NCBI GenBank assembly: GCA_949592205.1
Contig: CATIUR010000004.1
Location: 82,931,337 to 82,995,336, forward strand
Direction: 5' to 3'
DNA: 64,000 nucleotides
Source: Helichrysum umbraculigerum
Taxonomy: Eukaryota > Streptophyta > Magnoliopsida > Asterales > Asteraceae
Within the stretch, counting starts at the first letter, position 1. Each line of letters begins with the position of its first letter. Both the position numbers and the translations under genes were made by a program. This document shows, in pieces, positions 8,013-18,600 of this stretch. The notes below the pieces were generated by a model that ran no database searches, had not been told where the DNA came from, and saw only the letters and a list, made by a program, of their open reading frames with translations.

Positions 8013-10973
8013 CTAGCGATATCCAGCCTGGAGGATATACTCTGCTTTCTCGGCGTCTTCTGCATTCAATATCTCGTGTAATCGAGTTATCACAAAAGTG
8101 ACAACATCGAGTAGAGACATATTTTTAACAATGAGGGGGTGATTACGCCTGCTTTCGTCCCTTATGATGTACCTAAGCTCCTCGATTATCAATTTAATAT
8201 GATGTTCTAGAGTAGACTTGATGATAAATCGATTGCTTTCTTTTGTACTCAAGTGATCTTTCTCAGCTAGTAAGTCAAGGAATTCCTGTAGATTCCTCAT
8301 CGCCATGAAGTCAGTAGCATCTTCAATATTTCTTCTGATAGCACCCAACTTCTCCCTTTGTTTTGATGAATAAGGAAACGCAGAGCCCATGAGAACATCA
8401 TACACCTTGCGGTATATTTGTCTCCGTTCAATGTAGAAGAGTAGTTCATTTGCTTTATTCCTTTCTTTTTTGAGCTGAGATTTGAGTGCATCAGTGAATG
8501 TTCTGATGCAATGTCTAAGGTTGAGTGGATCTTCGGTTCCTTTACTAGTGAGACAGATAGTGGATGCTGCCTTAATAACCGCTATTAGCCATATTTCATG
8601 CATAGTGTAATCATTGGTAGAATTTCTAATAGCTGCTATTATGATGTGAGGATCACCATCATACTTGTCGATCACAGAAATCATTTGCTCATGAGTAGAG
8701 ACGATTGGGATGCAGATGATTTCTTGAGATAAGGCTTGTGGATCAGGCAATTCTGGAGAATCAAGAGGATAAATATCTTCATTAGCAAGAGGCTCATTTT
8801 CTTCTTTCATCTCTTGTTCCTGCTTAGCTCCTGGTTCAGAGATCTCGTCATCTGATGTGTCTTGGCTAATAGAGACCGTATATAGCTCCGTATTCTCCAT
8901 CGGAACACAGTCATTCTTATCGATCTTGAATGTGATGCTTTCTCCGTGAGCGCGTAAGCTGATCGTCTGAGAGTGCACATCGATGACTGCTCTGGCGGTG
9001 TTCATAAAAGGTCTACCTAGGATTATAGGAATGTTTATATCTTCCTGAATATCCATTACCACAAAGTCAATTGGGAAAAAGAACTTGTCGACTTTAACCA
9101 TGATGTTCGCAGCTATTCCCTTAGGATATCTAATAGATTGGTCAGCTAGCTGGACACTCATTTTAGTGGGTTTTAGGTCTCCTAATTCTAGTCCTTTGAA
9201 TAATGAATGTGGCATTAGGTTGATACTTGCTCCTAGATCGGCCAAAGAGCGAATATCACCAGATTGGTTGATAGAGCAAGGAAAGGTAAAACGTCCGGTA
9301 TCTCCTAGTTTTTCCGGCAGACGATTTTGAAGGATAGCTGAACATTCAGCAGTTAGCGGGACATTAGGTACTTCGGGTACCTTGTCTTTGTTTGAGATAA
9401 GTCTCCTAACATATTTAGCATACTTGAAAGCTTTGATTTCATTAGGTTGTTGCTTGAGACGTCCTGGAAATGGTAAGCTTTCCTTTTTAGGCTTTGGAGA
9501 AGACTTTTTCTCAACTGTCTGTGTGACAGGAGATTGTTCTTTCACCGGAGAAGGAACTGAAGGTTGGCTCGGTGCCACCTTGGAGTCTTGGTTGGTTTCG
9601 TGGTTGGCTTCCATAGTATGTGGGTTATGAAAGGTGTTACTAGGCAGACTACCCTGTGGTCTAGTGTCGATACGTTCAGCTAGTCGACCTACTTGGGCTA
9701 CAAGAGTGTTTAGTAAAGTTAGTTGGTCTCTTAGGAAGAGATCAACCTGGTCTTGTCTAGCCGTAATCGTTTGGATGATTTGTATGAGGGTGTCGTCTCG
9801 ACTAGTAATTGGCCTAGTGGGTTCAGAAGATTGGGCCATCTCAGATGTGGTTCCGGGAAGCAATGGTGGTTGGTTATAACTAAGTTGAGGTTGTTGTGGG
9901 TAGGTTGGGTATTGGTTGGCTCGAGGAGGAGAGGTTTGAGTATAATCAGGTGGACGTGGGTGAGTTCGGAACTGGTCATGGTAGGCTGTTCCATCAACAG
10001 GGTTCGTAGCTTGTAGATTGGTACAGTTCCGACAGGACTGAATATGGTAGACCTGTTGAGGAGGAATCTTCAGCTTTCCTATTTCCTCGGTCAGCGTTCC
10101 GATGTGTTCCGTCAGAGATTTGATCGCCTCAGTTTGCGCAGGATTGGGAAGGGCAAGCGGTGCCGAAGATGAGGAATGCTCATCAGTGTTCCAATCGTTG
10201 TGATTCATGGTCATGCTCTCAATCAGATTCCAGGCTTCGTCATCCGTGCAACGTGTGAAGTTTCCTCGAGCAGCGGCATCGAGCATTGGCTTGTGGTGCG
10301 GTGCGAGACCATTATAAAACGTGCACAACTGAGTTGATCGTTCGATTTGGTGGTTAGGACATCTTTTAAGCAACCTCTTAAATCTTTCCCATGCACTGTA
10401 AATTGATTCATCATCAAACTGCTGGAAGTTCAAGATGTCTTTCTTTAACTTAATTCGTTTGGATGGGGGAAAGTACTTTGTTAAGAACTTATTTTCCATT
10501 TCCGCCCATGAGGATATAGAGTTGGATTCTAATTCCTCGAACCAAGTCTGTGCGTGTAGAGAAAGAGAGTAGGGGAACAGATATAGACGGATTGTATTTT
10601 GCTCAACCCCATTTTGCTTGAAAGAGTCGGATATGGTGAAAAATTTATTGAGGTGGGAGTAGGGGTCATCATTCGGTAGTCCGTTGAATTGGCAGCGATT
10701 CAGGATTAGCTGCACAACGTCATGCTTGAGTTTGAATGATGCTCCTTTAGTCTCCGGGTAGCGTATGGGTCCTCCCCGAACTTCTATCGAGGGTTTGTTG
10801 CAATCAGCGAGAGTGATGCGTGCGGTGGTTGTAGGATTGTGGGAAGATGAACGCTTCTCTCGTTGGATGGGTACAACGTATGATTTAGGATTGGGGAAAT
10901 GAAGGATTGAAAGAATTTTTAGGGGTTTAAGAAGAGAGAACCATCCTAATGGTTCACTAGCAAGAAAGTTCAT
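8013..10973 (-). CDS. gag-pro: Athila/Tat-type Gag-protease fused to an unrecognised domain
   Basis: The start is the ATG at 10971-10973, giving 987 residues; the frame is open further upstream through the PBS but without an ATG. Residues about 75-260 match a retrotransposon Gag core (many aromatic-rich helices, e.g. FEELESN and WERFKRLL). A Pro/Gln-rich linker follows, then a Ser/Lys-rich stretch. An aspartic protease lies at about 550-680, with LADLGAS (Asp-Leu-Gly instead of DTG or DSG, common in this lineage) and IILGRPF. From about 730 to the end the sequence is acidic, then helical and Lys/Arg/Leu-rich, with no RT motifs. Gag and protease would assemble particles; the C-terminal domain has no function I can assign. 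It could be captured host sequence or a lineage-specific accessory domain. The ORF ends at TAG 8013-8015. Confidence 0.82.
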   Translation of the reverse strand: MNFLASEPLGWFSLLKPLKILSILHFPNPKSYVVPIQREKRSSSHNPTTTARITLADCNKPSIEVRGGPIRYPETKGASFKLKHDVVQLILNRCQFNGLPNDDPYSHLNKFFTISDSFKQNGVEQNTIRLYLFPYSLSLHAQTWFEELESNSISSWAEMENKFLTKYFPPSKRIKLKKDILNFQQFDDESIYSAWERFKRLLKRCPNHQIERSTQLCTFYNGLAPHHKPMLDAAARGNFTRCTDDEAWNLIESMTMNHNDWNTDEHSSSSAPLALPNPAQTEAIKSLTEHIGTLTEEIGKLKIPPQQVYHIQSCRNCTNLQATNPVDGTAYHDQFRTHPRPPDYTQTSPPRANQYPTYPQQPQLSYNQPPLLPGTTSEMAQSSEPTRPITSRDDTLIQIIQTITARQDQVDLFLRDQLTLLNTLVAQVGRLAERIDTRPQGSLPSNTFHNPHTMEANHETNQDSKVAPSQPSVPSPVKEQSPVTQTVEKKSSPKPKKESLPFPGRLKQQPNEIKAFKYAKYVRRLISNKDKVPEVPNVPLTAECSAILQNRLPEKLGDTGRFTFPCSINQSGDIRSLADLGASINLMPHSLFKGLELGDLKPTKMSVQLADQSIRYPKGIAANIMVKVDKFFFPIDFVVMDIQEDINIPIILGRPFMNTARAVIDVHSQTISLRAHGESITFKIDKNDCVPMENTELYTVSISQDTSDDEISEPGAKQEQEMKEENEPLANEDIYPLDSPELPDPQALSQEIICIPIVSTHEQMISVIDKYDGDPHIIIAAIRNSTNDYTMHEIWLIAVIKAASTICLTSKGTEDPLNLRHCIRTFTDALKSQLKKERNKANELLFYIERRQIYRKVYDVLMGSAFPYSSKQREKLGAIRRNIEDATDFMAMRNLQEFLDLLAEKDHLSTKESNRFIIKSTLEHHIKLIIEELRYIIRDESRRNHPLIVKNMSLLDVVTFVITRLHEILNAEDAEKAEYILQAGYR

Positions 10974-11001
10974 TATGACGTCTCTGAGTCTTACAGTTGA
11001 T

Positions 11002-11019
11002 TCCCCGGCAACGGCGCCA
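11002..11019 (-). other. Primer binding site, tRNA-Asp type
   Basis: The minus strand reads TGGCGCCGTTGCCGGGGA, complementary to the 3' end of plant tRNA-Asp. It lies 6 bp inside the LTR end and is the usual PBS of Athila/Tat elements. It fixes the element's orientation as minus. Confidence 0.9.
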
Positions 11020-11025
11020 AAAACT

Positions 11026-13424
11026 TGACGCGCCACCAGCGGTCGGTTAGGAATTAACCTGTCGTTGCACCGACTACTGGCGACGTGTCAGTGGAGTTTT
11101 AAATTTGTAAATGCTGGGGCCTAAGTTTACCAGTGCTAAAGGTGTATAGCAGCAAGTATGACCTAGGGTCGTTCTTTAAAATCAACGGTATTGTGAAACA
11201 GAGAAATCAAGATGTCCGAATCTAGCTAGTGAAGGTTGTTTTAAAAGCAGTTGGAGGTTTGTTTTTGTTTGTTTTCTAATTTATACTAATAATTAAACTA
11301 CGCAATAAAATAAAATAAAGGGATAGCAGTCAGGATAGAGGGGGTGTTTGTTGTGACTTCGTTAGCCTTGCATTGGGATGATGTTTTGGTTTAAGTTATG
11401 AAAACGTCTTTCTAAAGATTTGTATTTTATTTGTCTTAAGTATTTATGGTGTAAGCACTAGCACCCTACTGATTGATTGCTCAATCAGTATGTCACTGAG
11501 TAACTAGGCTATCATGATTCTGATCGGAGGAGGCTGCTCAACTCTCAACACTGCCCTGTTACGGAACAGTGACCCTTTTCTGGAATACGAAGATTCCTGG
11601 GCGCATGCATAGAGTAACAGACCCACTAATGGTCCGACCGTTCTTAACACCACAGTGATACTCAATTGAATAAAACATTTAGGTTTAAGACTTGGTTGGT
11701 GTTTGATTACTTTCCATCAATGGTTTCGTAGAATCCAGGGGTGATAGACAAATTTGGAATACTCGATGATTCCTCATCTTCCTTTCTGGATTCATAAACT
11801 AAGTTTGTATTTTAGATTAGAGATTCCCCATTTATGATTTAAACCAGCCCTCACTTGTATTTAACCAATAAATCCCTAGTTTATTCACAATGTACAATAC
11901 TTGTTTAAAACAGCATTTCCACGGCTTCAAAACCAGACCATGTTATTTGAACACAGATATTTAATCAGAAGTTTATTCACGGTGTACAGTACGTATAAAG
12001 TATTTCCACAGATCCAAAACCAAAACACAGATAATTAATTACCCCCGATATGACGTCTTATCAAAAGGTTTTAACCACGTTTATTGGTGGAAAGGCGTTA
12101 GTTGAATATGCGGTTTAAAATCATAGATGGAACGCGTAATCAAAGCACCGAGTTTTCATTTATAATATAATAGTTGGGAACATTAATCCACAACAGATTG
12201 TGCCCACGACTTTCATAGCTTCCACGTTCCGTACTCCACACATTAGTGATGTTTCCGGCGCTATACAAATGAAAGTCGTATAACGTTACTTCCGTTGTTT
12301 CATAATGACATCATCCCAATTAACGACTAACTACATCACAACAAACACACAATATAACTACTCACTACGCATAATAACAGATCCTAAATCTAGCATAATA
12401 ACAATAGCAATTATCATTATAATAGATAAGGAAAGAAGTAACCGTTAATAAAGCGTAGATTGAATAAACGTTAGAGAGAGAGTACAAGCAGAACCTCCGC
12501 AATATCTTCGACAATATTACAAATAAGCCCCTGAACTATTCCCTACGCTATTACAAAAGTAGTCCCTCCGTTAGTCCCAGTTAAATATTAACTGAGAACT
12601 AACTAATGCTAACCCTAATTCTAGAGAGAGAAAAAGAAGAGAGAGAGAGTAGAGAGAGAGTGTGTGTGTGAGAGAGAAAGTGAGAGTGAGGAAATGAGTG
12701 GAATGAAGAATGGTGTCTAAAACTTGAAGGAGGTGACCCCTATTTATAGGTGAAGCTTCAAATCATACGTACAAGCGAAACAGCACAGCGTACAAGCAAA
12801 CGAAGCACGAACGGAGACCAATTGGGGTACCAGGGGCGGTATATGGGGTAGGTGGGGCCGTATACGGTACTGTAGAGGCCGTATACGGTACTGTAGAGGC
12901 CGTATACGGTGTCCAGGGCCGTATACGGGGTCCGTCGGTCTTCGTTCGTTGCTTAAAACGCCCGTATCTCCTTCGTTATGCGTCCGTTTGACCTGATTCT
13001 TGCGCTCACGCTTTCGTAATTCCGTTACGCTTCTAATGGTACCAATTTCACAGAAATTGGATGTGTATAGCTCAGGCATAGCCGGAAAGACTTTTAACGA
13101 TCTGTAGAAGCCGTATCTCCTTCGTTCTTTATCCAATTTGCATGATTCTTGATTCTCCCGTCTCGTTTTTACCTATTACATCATACCATAAGGTTAGAAT
13201 ATGTTTATCATAAGGTAAATGAGGGTGTGAGAATTGGTCGTTGTTTATTCGCTCTGTTTTGCTCGTTATTCGGACGTTTTTAGTGGTTTTTGTAGCAACG
13301 CCTATATTTGGAGCACTTTAGTGAATTTTAGTAAATAATGATTGTTTTGAAATGTTTTCACTAAAGATGTACCCAAAAAGTGTGGAATATCATACTTAAA
13401 AACATGACTTTTTGCGTCACATCA
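11026..13424 (-). repeat. 5' LTR of the Athila-type element (in element orientation)
   Basis: This 2,399-bp LTR begins TGACGCGCC and ends CACATCA on the plus strand, and drives transcription leftward. A TATAAATAG box is at 12740-12748 (minus). Four perfect CCGTATACGG palindromes lie upstream of it (12858-12928). A GA/GT-rich microsatellite (12629-12693) lies downstream in the leader. Flanking TSD is CTACA at 13425-13429. Confidence 0.93.
12858..12928 (-). promoter_or_regulatory. Phased CCGTATACGG palindromes upstream of the LTR TATA box
   Basis: Perfect 10-bp palindromes start at 12858, 12879, 12900 and 12919, at intervals of 21, 21 and 19 bp, close to two helical turns. They sit about 110-180 bp upstream of the minus-strand TATAAATAG. 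Position and phasing suggest repeated sites for a dimeric DNA-binding protein; this is inference. The copy in the other LTR is slightly degraded. Confidence 0.6.
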
Positions 13425-13429
13425 CTACA
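13425..13429. repeat. Target-site duplication CTACA (right copy)
   Basis: It pairs with 2815-2819 and directly follows the LTR's terminal CA. The copia reading frame resumes from here. Confidence 0.95.
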
Positions 13430-14708
13430 TATGGACCTCTTCGGCCCTATAAGCAAGAGAAGTCTAGGTGTCAAATGGTACTGTTTGGTTGTCACAGATG
13501 ACTACTCTAGATTCTCATGGGTATTCTTTTTGGGATCAAAGGATGAAACTCCAGGAATTCTAATTGAGTTCTTTGATCTAGTAGAGAATGTCTATAAAAA
13601 GAGAGTTAAGCATATTCGTAGTGACAATGGAACAGAATTTAAGAATTCAACGTTGAATATCTATTGCTTAAGCAAAGGGATATTACATCAATTCAGTGCA
13701 CCGTATGAACCTCAACAGAATGGTGTTGCTGAAAGGAAAAATAGGACGTTGATTGAAGCTGCAAGAACAATGCTTGCTGATTCAAAGCTTTCGGTCATCT
13801 TTTAGGCAGAAGCAGTGAATACAGCATGTTATGTTCTTAATAGAGTTCTTACGGTTAAGAGACATAACAAGACTTGTTATGAGCTTTTGAACAATAAGAA
13901 ACCAAACTTAAAAGGGTTTGAACCCTTTGGAGTTTCATGCACCATATTAAAGACTGGACATCAAGCAAAATTTGGTGAGAAGGCTGACGAAGGATTTTTC
14001 CTAGGTTATATGCCCAATTCGCCAAACAAGAGAGTCTTTAATAAAGTCACAGGACGTTTGGAGGTAGTTTATAATATTGAGGTTACGAGCTACTCACCGG
14101 ATGTTCATAAGGGCTTAGATTGGCAATTTGATTATTCTGATCTCTTTGCATCATTTAAAGTTCCTATTAGTGACTATGTCAGTGATTCAGAGATAGCTGA
14201 ACATTTATTGTTTGAAGATGAGAATATTGGTCCTGCTTCAACATCAAGTGTTAAGCAGTCTGGAATTAAGACTAATGTTGACTCAGATAAAGCTTCCACA
14301 AGTGAGTCACAACAACCTTCAGAGGATAAGTCTCAAGAAACAGAAGATCTTGAAGATCTTCCTACAAAGTTTGATGATATACTTACTCCTTTGAAACACT
14401 TAAGGATATCTTCTGCTCGTACGGAAGATGTACCTGAATTGGAAGAGATTGGTACTAATTTGGAAGATGAGATACCGGTTGAACCAGTTACTACAACTAG
14501 AACGAGTAAGAATCATCCCGTTGAAAACATCATCGGTGATATTAATACTCCGGTTCAAACTAGGCATCAATCCAGAGCTAGTACGTCTGAGAACTTAGAA
14601 TACCAAAGCTTGTATACTGCAATGAAAGAGACAGGGATTCCTAATCAATGTCTATATTCATGCTTTATCTCACAAGTCGAGCCTAAAAATGTTCAAATGG
14701 CTTAAAAA
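13425..14708 (+). pseudogene. pol: Sirevirus pol, integrase part with nonsense codon
   Basis: The integrase catalytic core resumes right after the inserted element. First Asp is in HMDLFGP (about 13428-13448), second in RSDNGTEF (GAC 13623-13625), and Glu in GVAERKN (GAA 13731-13733), a D-35-E spacing. A TAG at 13803-13805 replaces the Trp expected before AEAVNTA, so this copy is dead. The frame then stays open (13806-14705) through the usual copia linker, FEPFGV and GFFLGY blocks and an acidic Ser-rich spacer. It ends where a one-base insertion in an A run (about 14702-14710) shifts RT into another frame. Integrase would join the cDNA to chromosomal DNA. Confidence 0.88.
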
Positions 14709-16209
14709 AGAAAGCTCGTGGGTAGAAGCAATGCAAGAAGAACTATCTCAGTTCTCTAAATTACAAGTATGGGAGTTGGTTGACCTACCAAAGGGAGAAT
14801 ATCCAATTGGAACTAGATGGGTATTTAAGTGCAAAAGAGATGATAAAGGAATCGTTACTCGCAATAAAGCTCGTCTGGTGGTTCAAGGTTTTAATCAACA
14901 AGAAGGTATTGACTACAATGAAGTGTTTGCACCAGTTGCTAGGCTAGAAGCAATTAGAGTATTCTTAGCATTTGCATCATATTTTGGTATAAAAGTGTAT
15001 CAGTTGGATGTTAAGAGTGCCTTTTTGTATGGCAAAGTAGAAGAATTGGTGTATGTTTCACAACCGCCAGGGTTTGCTGATCCTGAGTATCCAGATAGAG
15101 TATATCGTTTGAATAAGGCTCTATATGGATTACATCAAGCACCTAGGGCATGGTATGGAACACTATCAACGTATCTACTTGAGAATGGATTTACAAGAGG
15201 ATCGATTGATAGTACACTGTTTGTGAAGTGGAAAAAGAAAGACTTTCTTCTCGTGCAAGTTTATGTTGATGACATTATCTTCGGATCATCTGATGAAAAG
15301 ATGTGTCAAGAATTTGAGAAAGTTATGAGAAAAAGGTTCGAAATGTCTGCAATGGGAGAGTTGAATTTCTTCTTAGGATTACAAGTTGATCAAAAAAAGG
15401 ATGGATTCTTTATTCATCAATCTAAATATACATATGAGCTATTAGAACGCTTTAAGATGGATGAAAGTAAGGTCTACAATACTCCAATTCCAGTCAATCA
15501 TGGACTAAGTCCAGATACATCGAGTGATAGCGATGTGGATCCAACTCTTTATAGAGCCATGATCGGATCACTAATGTATCTTACAGCCTCAAGGCCTGAC
15601 ATAATGTTTGCTGTTTGTTTATGCGCAAGATATCAGGCCAATCCGAAAGAATCACACATGCAAGCTGTTAAACGAATCTTTCGTTACCTCAAAGGGAAAC
15701 CTAAGCTGGGTCTTTGGTATCCGATTGATGGAGACTTAGATCTCGTAGCTTATACTGATTCGGATTACGGTGGATGCAATCAGAATAGGAAATCTACGAC
15801 CGGAGGATGTCAATTCCTAGGAGGTAGACTAGTATCCTGGCAGTGCAAGAAGCAAACCTCGGTAGCCATTTCTACATGTGAAGCTGAGTATGTTGCAGCT
15901 GGCAGCTGTTGCTCGCAAGTACTTTGGATTCAACAGCAACTGCGGGATTATGGGTTAAATATATCCAATACTCCTATGATGATTGATAACGAATCTACTA
16001 TGTCGATCACCAATAATCCGGTGAAGCACAGTAAAACTAAGCATATTGATATTAGACATCATTTTATTAGAGATTGTGCTGAGAAAAAGTTGATAAAGTT
16101 AGTTAAGGTTCCATCATTGGATAACTTAGCAGACTTATACACAAAGGCGTTCGACAGAGCAAGATTTGAGACGTTGGTTCAATTAAACGGAATGAGAAAT
16201 CCAGAGTGA
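14689..16209 (+). pseudogene. pol: Sirevirus pol, reverse transcriptase and RNase H part
   Basis: This frame (one base off from integrase) carries the copia RT: WVFKCKRD, NKARLVVQGF, the QLDVKSAFLYG block and the catalytic YVDD at 15262-15273. The connecting region SRPDIMFAV and RNase H (YTDSDYGG, STCEAEYVA, and KHIDIRHHF near the end) follow. It stops with TGA at 16207-16209. The RT-RNase H stretch itself is uninterrupted, and its damage is only the upstream frameshift, which suggests the break is fairly recent. RT and RNase H copy the packaged RNA into DNA in the particle. Confidence 0.9.
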
Positions 16210-18597
16210 TTAGTCTTCCAAGGGTATTTTTGTAATAGTTAGTATTTCTATGTTCATTAAAAAAAAAAAAAAAAAAGGCGTATGGCATTCATTTACTTGT
16301 TACCTAAGGGAAATCACCTTCATTAAAGAATATAAACATAATATTCTTTGAAATTCATTTAAGTTTTTATTTGCAAAAACTAAGGGAAATGATAGTACAT
16401 TAGGAGAATAAGCTTCATAATAATAAGCTTAAGTCCTAAGTATGATATGGTAGTAGGTTCAAATAAAGTTGTTTTAGAACTACAGCGGTTCTATCAGGTA
16501 TGTGTTTATATTTATTTGATTATACACCTATATCCACAAGTGATAATTTGTCTATTTTTAGTAAAAACTTTAGATGCCTTCATCATATGATGTACTGGTA
16601 GGCAAATTATATGAAATTTTCTAAGTCTTAAGAAGTTAATTAATTACTTGTTTATTATCTTGTGTTACTATTCTATGATGTATGACATGAAGTCTTAAAT
16701 GTTGAATGCTCACTGTTATCATGCATTTTAATTTAAAGTGATAAATAGTAGCATTATGGGTATTAACTTAATTACTGGTAACTTTGTTGTACTAAGTACA
16801 GAACTGAAACCTTTAATTAACTTAATATTCTCAAATATATTTTGAATTATGCTAGAAGGGATCTTCTGTTGTACTAAGTACAGACTTGGATAACATAGCA
16901 TATTTAAAGTATGTTTGATATTTGTCTAACCTTAAAAATTCAAGTGTATGTTATATGTTTCGAAAAGATACATCATTTAGTAACCGCTACCTTGAAATTT
17001 AATGATGCAGTGTTATGAGTTTTACTTGAAATTCTTCAGTATGTCATATAATAGAAAGCACTTGATAATATTCATACTAACAATAAAGTGTTTGCTTAGA
17101 AAATTGAGTATAATTTGTTTATGTGGATCATAATACCGGTAATCGTCTTGGACTGTCTATAATTAAATATTCACTTTATGTGAGTAATACATTTATTAAT
17201 TATGCTATGTGGATAAAGGTACCTAAGATATAGTTTTATAAATATAAATGTATCAATGATGAATTTAGTTGTAATTTTATAGTAATTTATTTGAATTTCA
17301 TGAGGTATGTATACTACCAATCTGCTTAGACTTTTAAATATATACTTAATTACTTATACTTTCTAATATGATCCCTAAGCAGATAAATTCTTATTCATTT
17401 TGTTTATGTATTTTGTTTTGATCAAGTGATTAATAAAATGGTACTTGATACCAATGTTTATATAGTTGTATTTTTATCGTATGTTTATTTGTTTTTTAAT
17501 TTAAGATTTTGTGTTTATCAGAATTTACCCTTCGGAATTAAATTATACTGAATATTTTTGAGTTGAACAAACGTGACAAATACAAGTGAAAATTAATTAT
17601 AATTTAGACTTGTAAAAGATCGGGTTTTATTTATACTTAGAATTAAATTCGCGTTTTAAAATAGTCCTGCGAGTTGACATCGACTTGCGGATCGCCTTGA
17701 AATCTCGCGAATCGGATACAAAGTATAAAGAGGGTCAAACAAGTCAAGCCAACCCACCGAACCCACAAACTTCGCGAGTTCACTAAAGCTTGCGAATCCG
17801 TCTTACAGGCGAAACGAGGCGATATTTACTCTTCGCTTGATTTCGATTTTTATAGTACGGGAACGAGTTTTTCAATCCGTAGACTTTATACATCTTCAAT
17901 TTACGAACATTTTAAGGTATAATACTATGGATTTCACCGTGTAAATAACGAGAAATCGAAGTTTTTATAAACTTAGGGTTTCGGGTTATAAACTAAACTA
18001 TTTGCGTCGATTACGATGATATTGGACATGGATCTTTAGGGTTTATGTTAAACGAACATTAATGAACGTAAATCAATCGATAGATCATGCTAAAATCAAC
18101 GGATTAATCGATTTTGAAAATTAACTCGCGACGGCAGTTCATCAAACGAGTTGATGTTTTGAATCAACTCGCAGCGAGTTGACTAGCGAATTGATGTGAT
18201 TAGCGAGTTCACTTCAATAGCTGCTTGATAAGTTTAGCGAGTTGATCAATGTAGCGAGTTGATAAGTGAAGCGAGCTGATAAGCGAAACGAGTTGATCTC
18301 GATTCGCTTAGTTAGTTTATGCGAGTCCAGGACTTAGATAAATTTTATTTTTGAGTAGTTATATAATTGTTAAGGTTTTAAATAATAACTTTTATATAAT
18401 TAATTTACATTAGACTTAAGACTTTTTAGTTATAAGTTAAATTTTTATATACGACTTGAGACTATTTTTGTAACAAGTTATATATAATTTCAATTTTAAA
18501 CTAAGATGTTTGATGAATCTCGATTCATAATACGTTATAGTTTAAAGATTATTAAACGTGCATTAAAAATATATCTGTTGTTTGTGTTTATTTTACA
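16210..18597 (+). other. Sirevirus spacer between pol and first accessory gene
   Basis: This AT-rich 2.4-kb spacer has no supported gene. It contains a 17-A run just after pol (16260-16276). A cluster of GCGAGTT words in both orientations occurs at about 17670-17830 and 18125-18330. A pyrimidine-rich splice-acceptor-like end TTTATTTTACAG at 18587-18598 sits directly before the accessory gene ATG. Long post-pol spacers are known in Sireviruses. Confidence 0.6.
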
Positions 18598-18600
18598 GAT

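Larger units (their letters stand above)
2820..13424 (-). mobile_element. Athila/Tat-type Ty3/gypsy element, non-autonomous (gag-pro only)
   Basis: The 10,605-bp element has two LTRs of 2,399 bp each. Read on the minus strand the order is 5' LTR (11026-13424), tRNA-Asp PBS, gag-protease-unknown domain, long 3' noncoding region, PPT and 3' LTR (2820-5218). The 5.8-kb interior has no RT, RNase H or integrase, so it must borrow pol from a relative. Aligning the LTRs by eye shows roughly 17-20 differences, under 1%, so the insertion is fairly recent. The Athila/Tat assignment rests on the tRNA-Asp PBS, the LGAS-type protease, the TGTGGGA PPT and the conserved post-coding motif at 7488-7508. Confidence 0.9.

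Noticed and set aside
9085..10016. Plus-strand frames of about 80 codons opposite the Athila-type gag-pro gene
   Set aside because: They are antisense shadows of a coding region with conserved Gag and protease motifs on the minus strand.
12744..13136. 130-codon minus frame across the Athila-type LTR
   Set aside because: It spans the promoter palindromes and TATA box; its apparent Arg/Pro repeats are translations of CCGTATACGG units.
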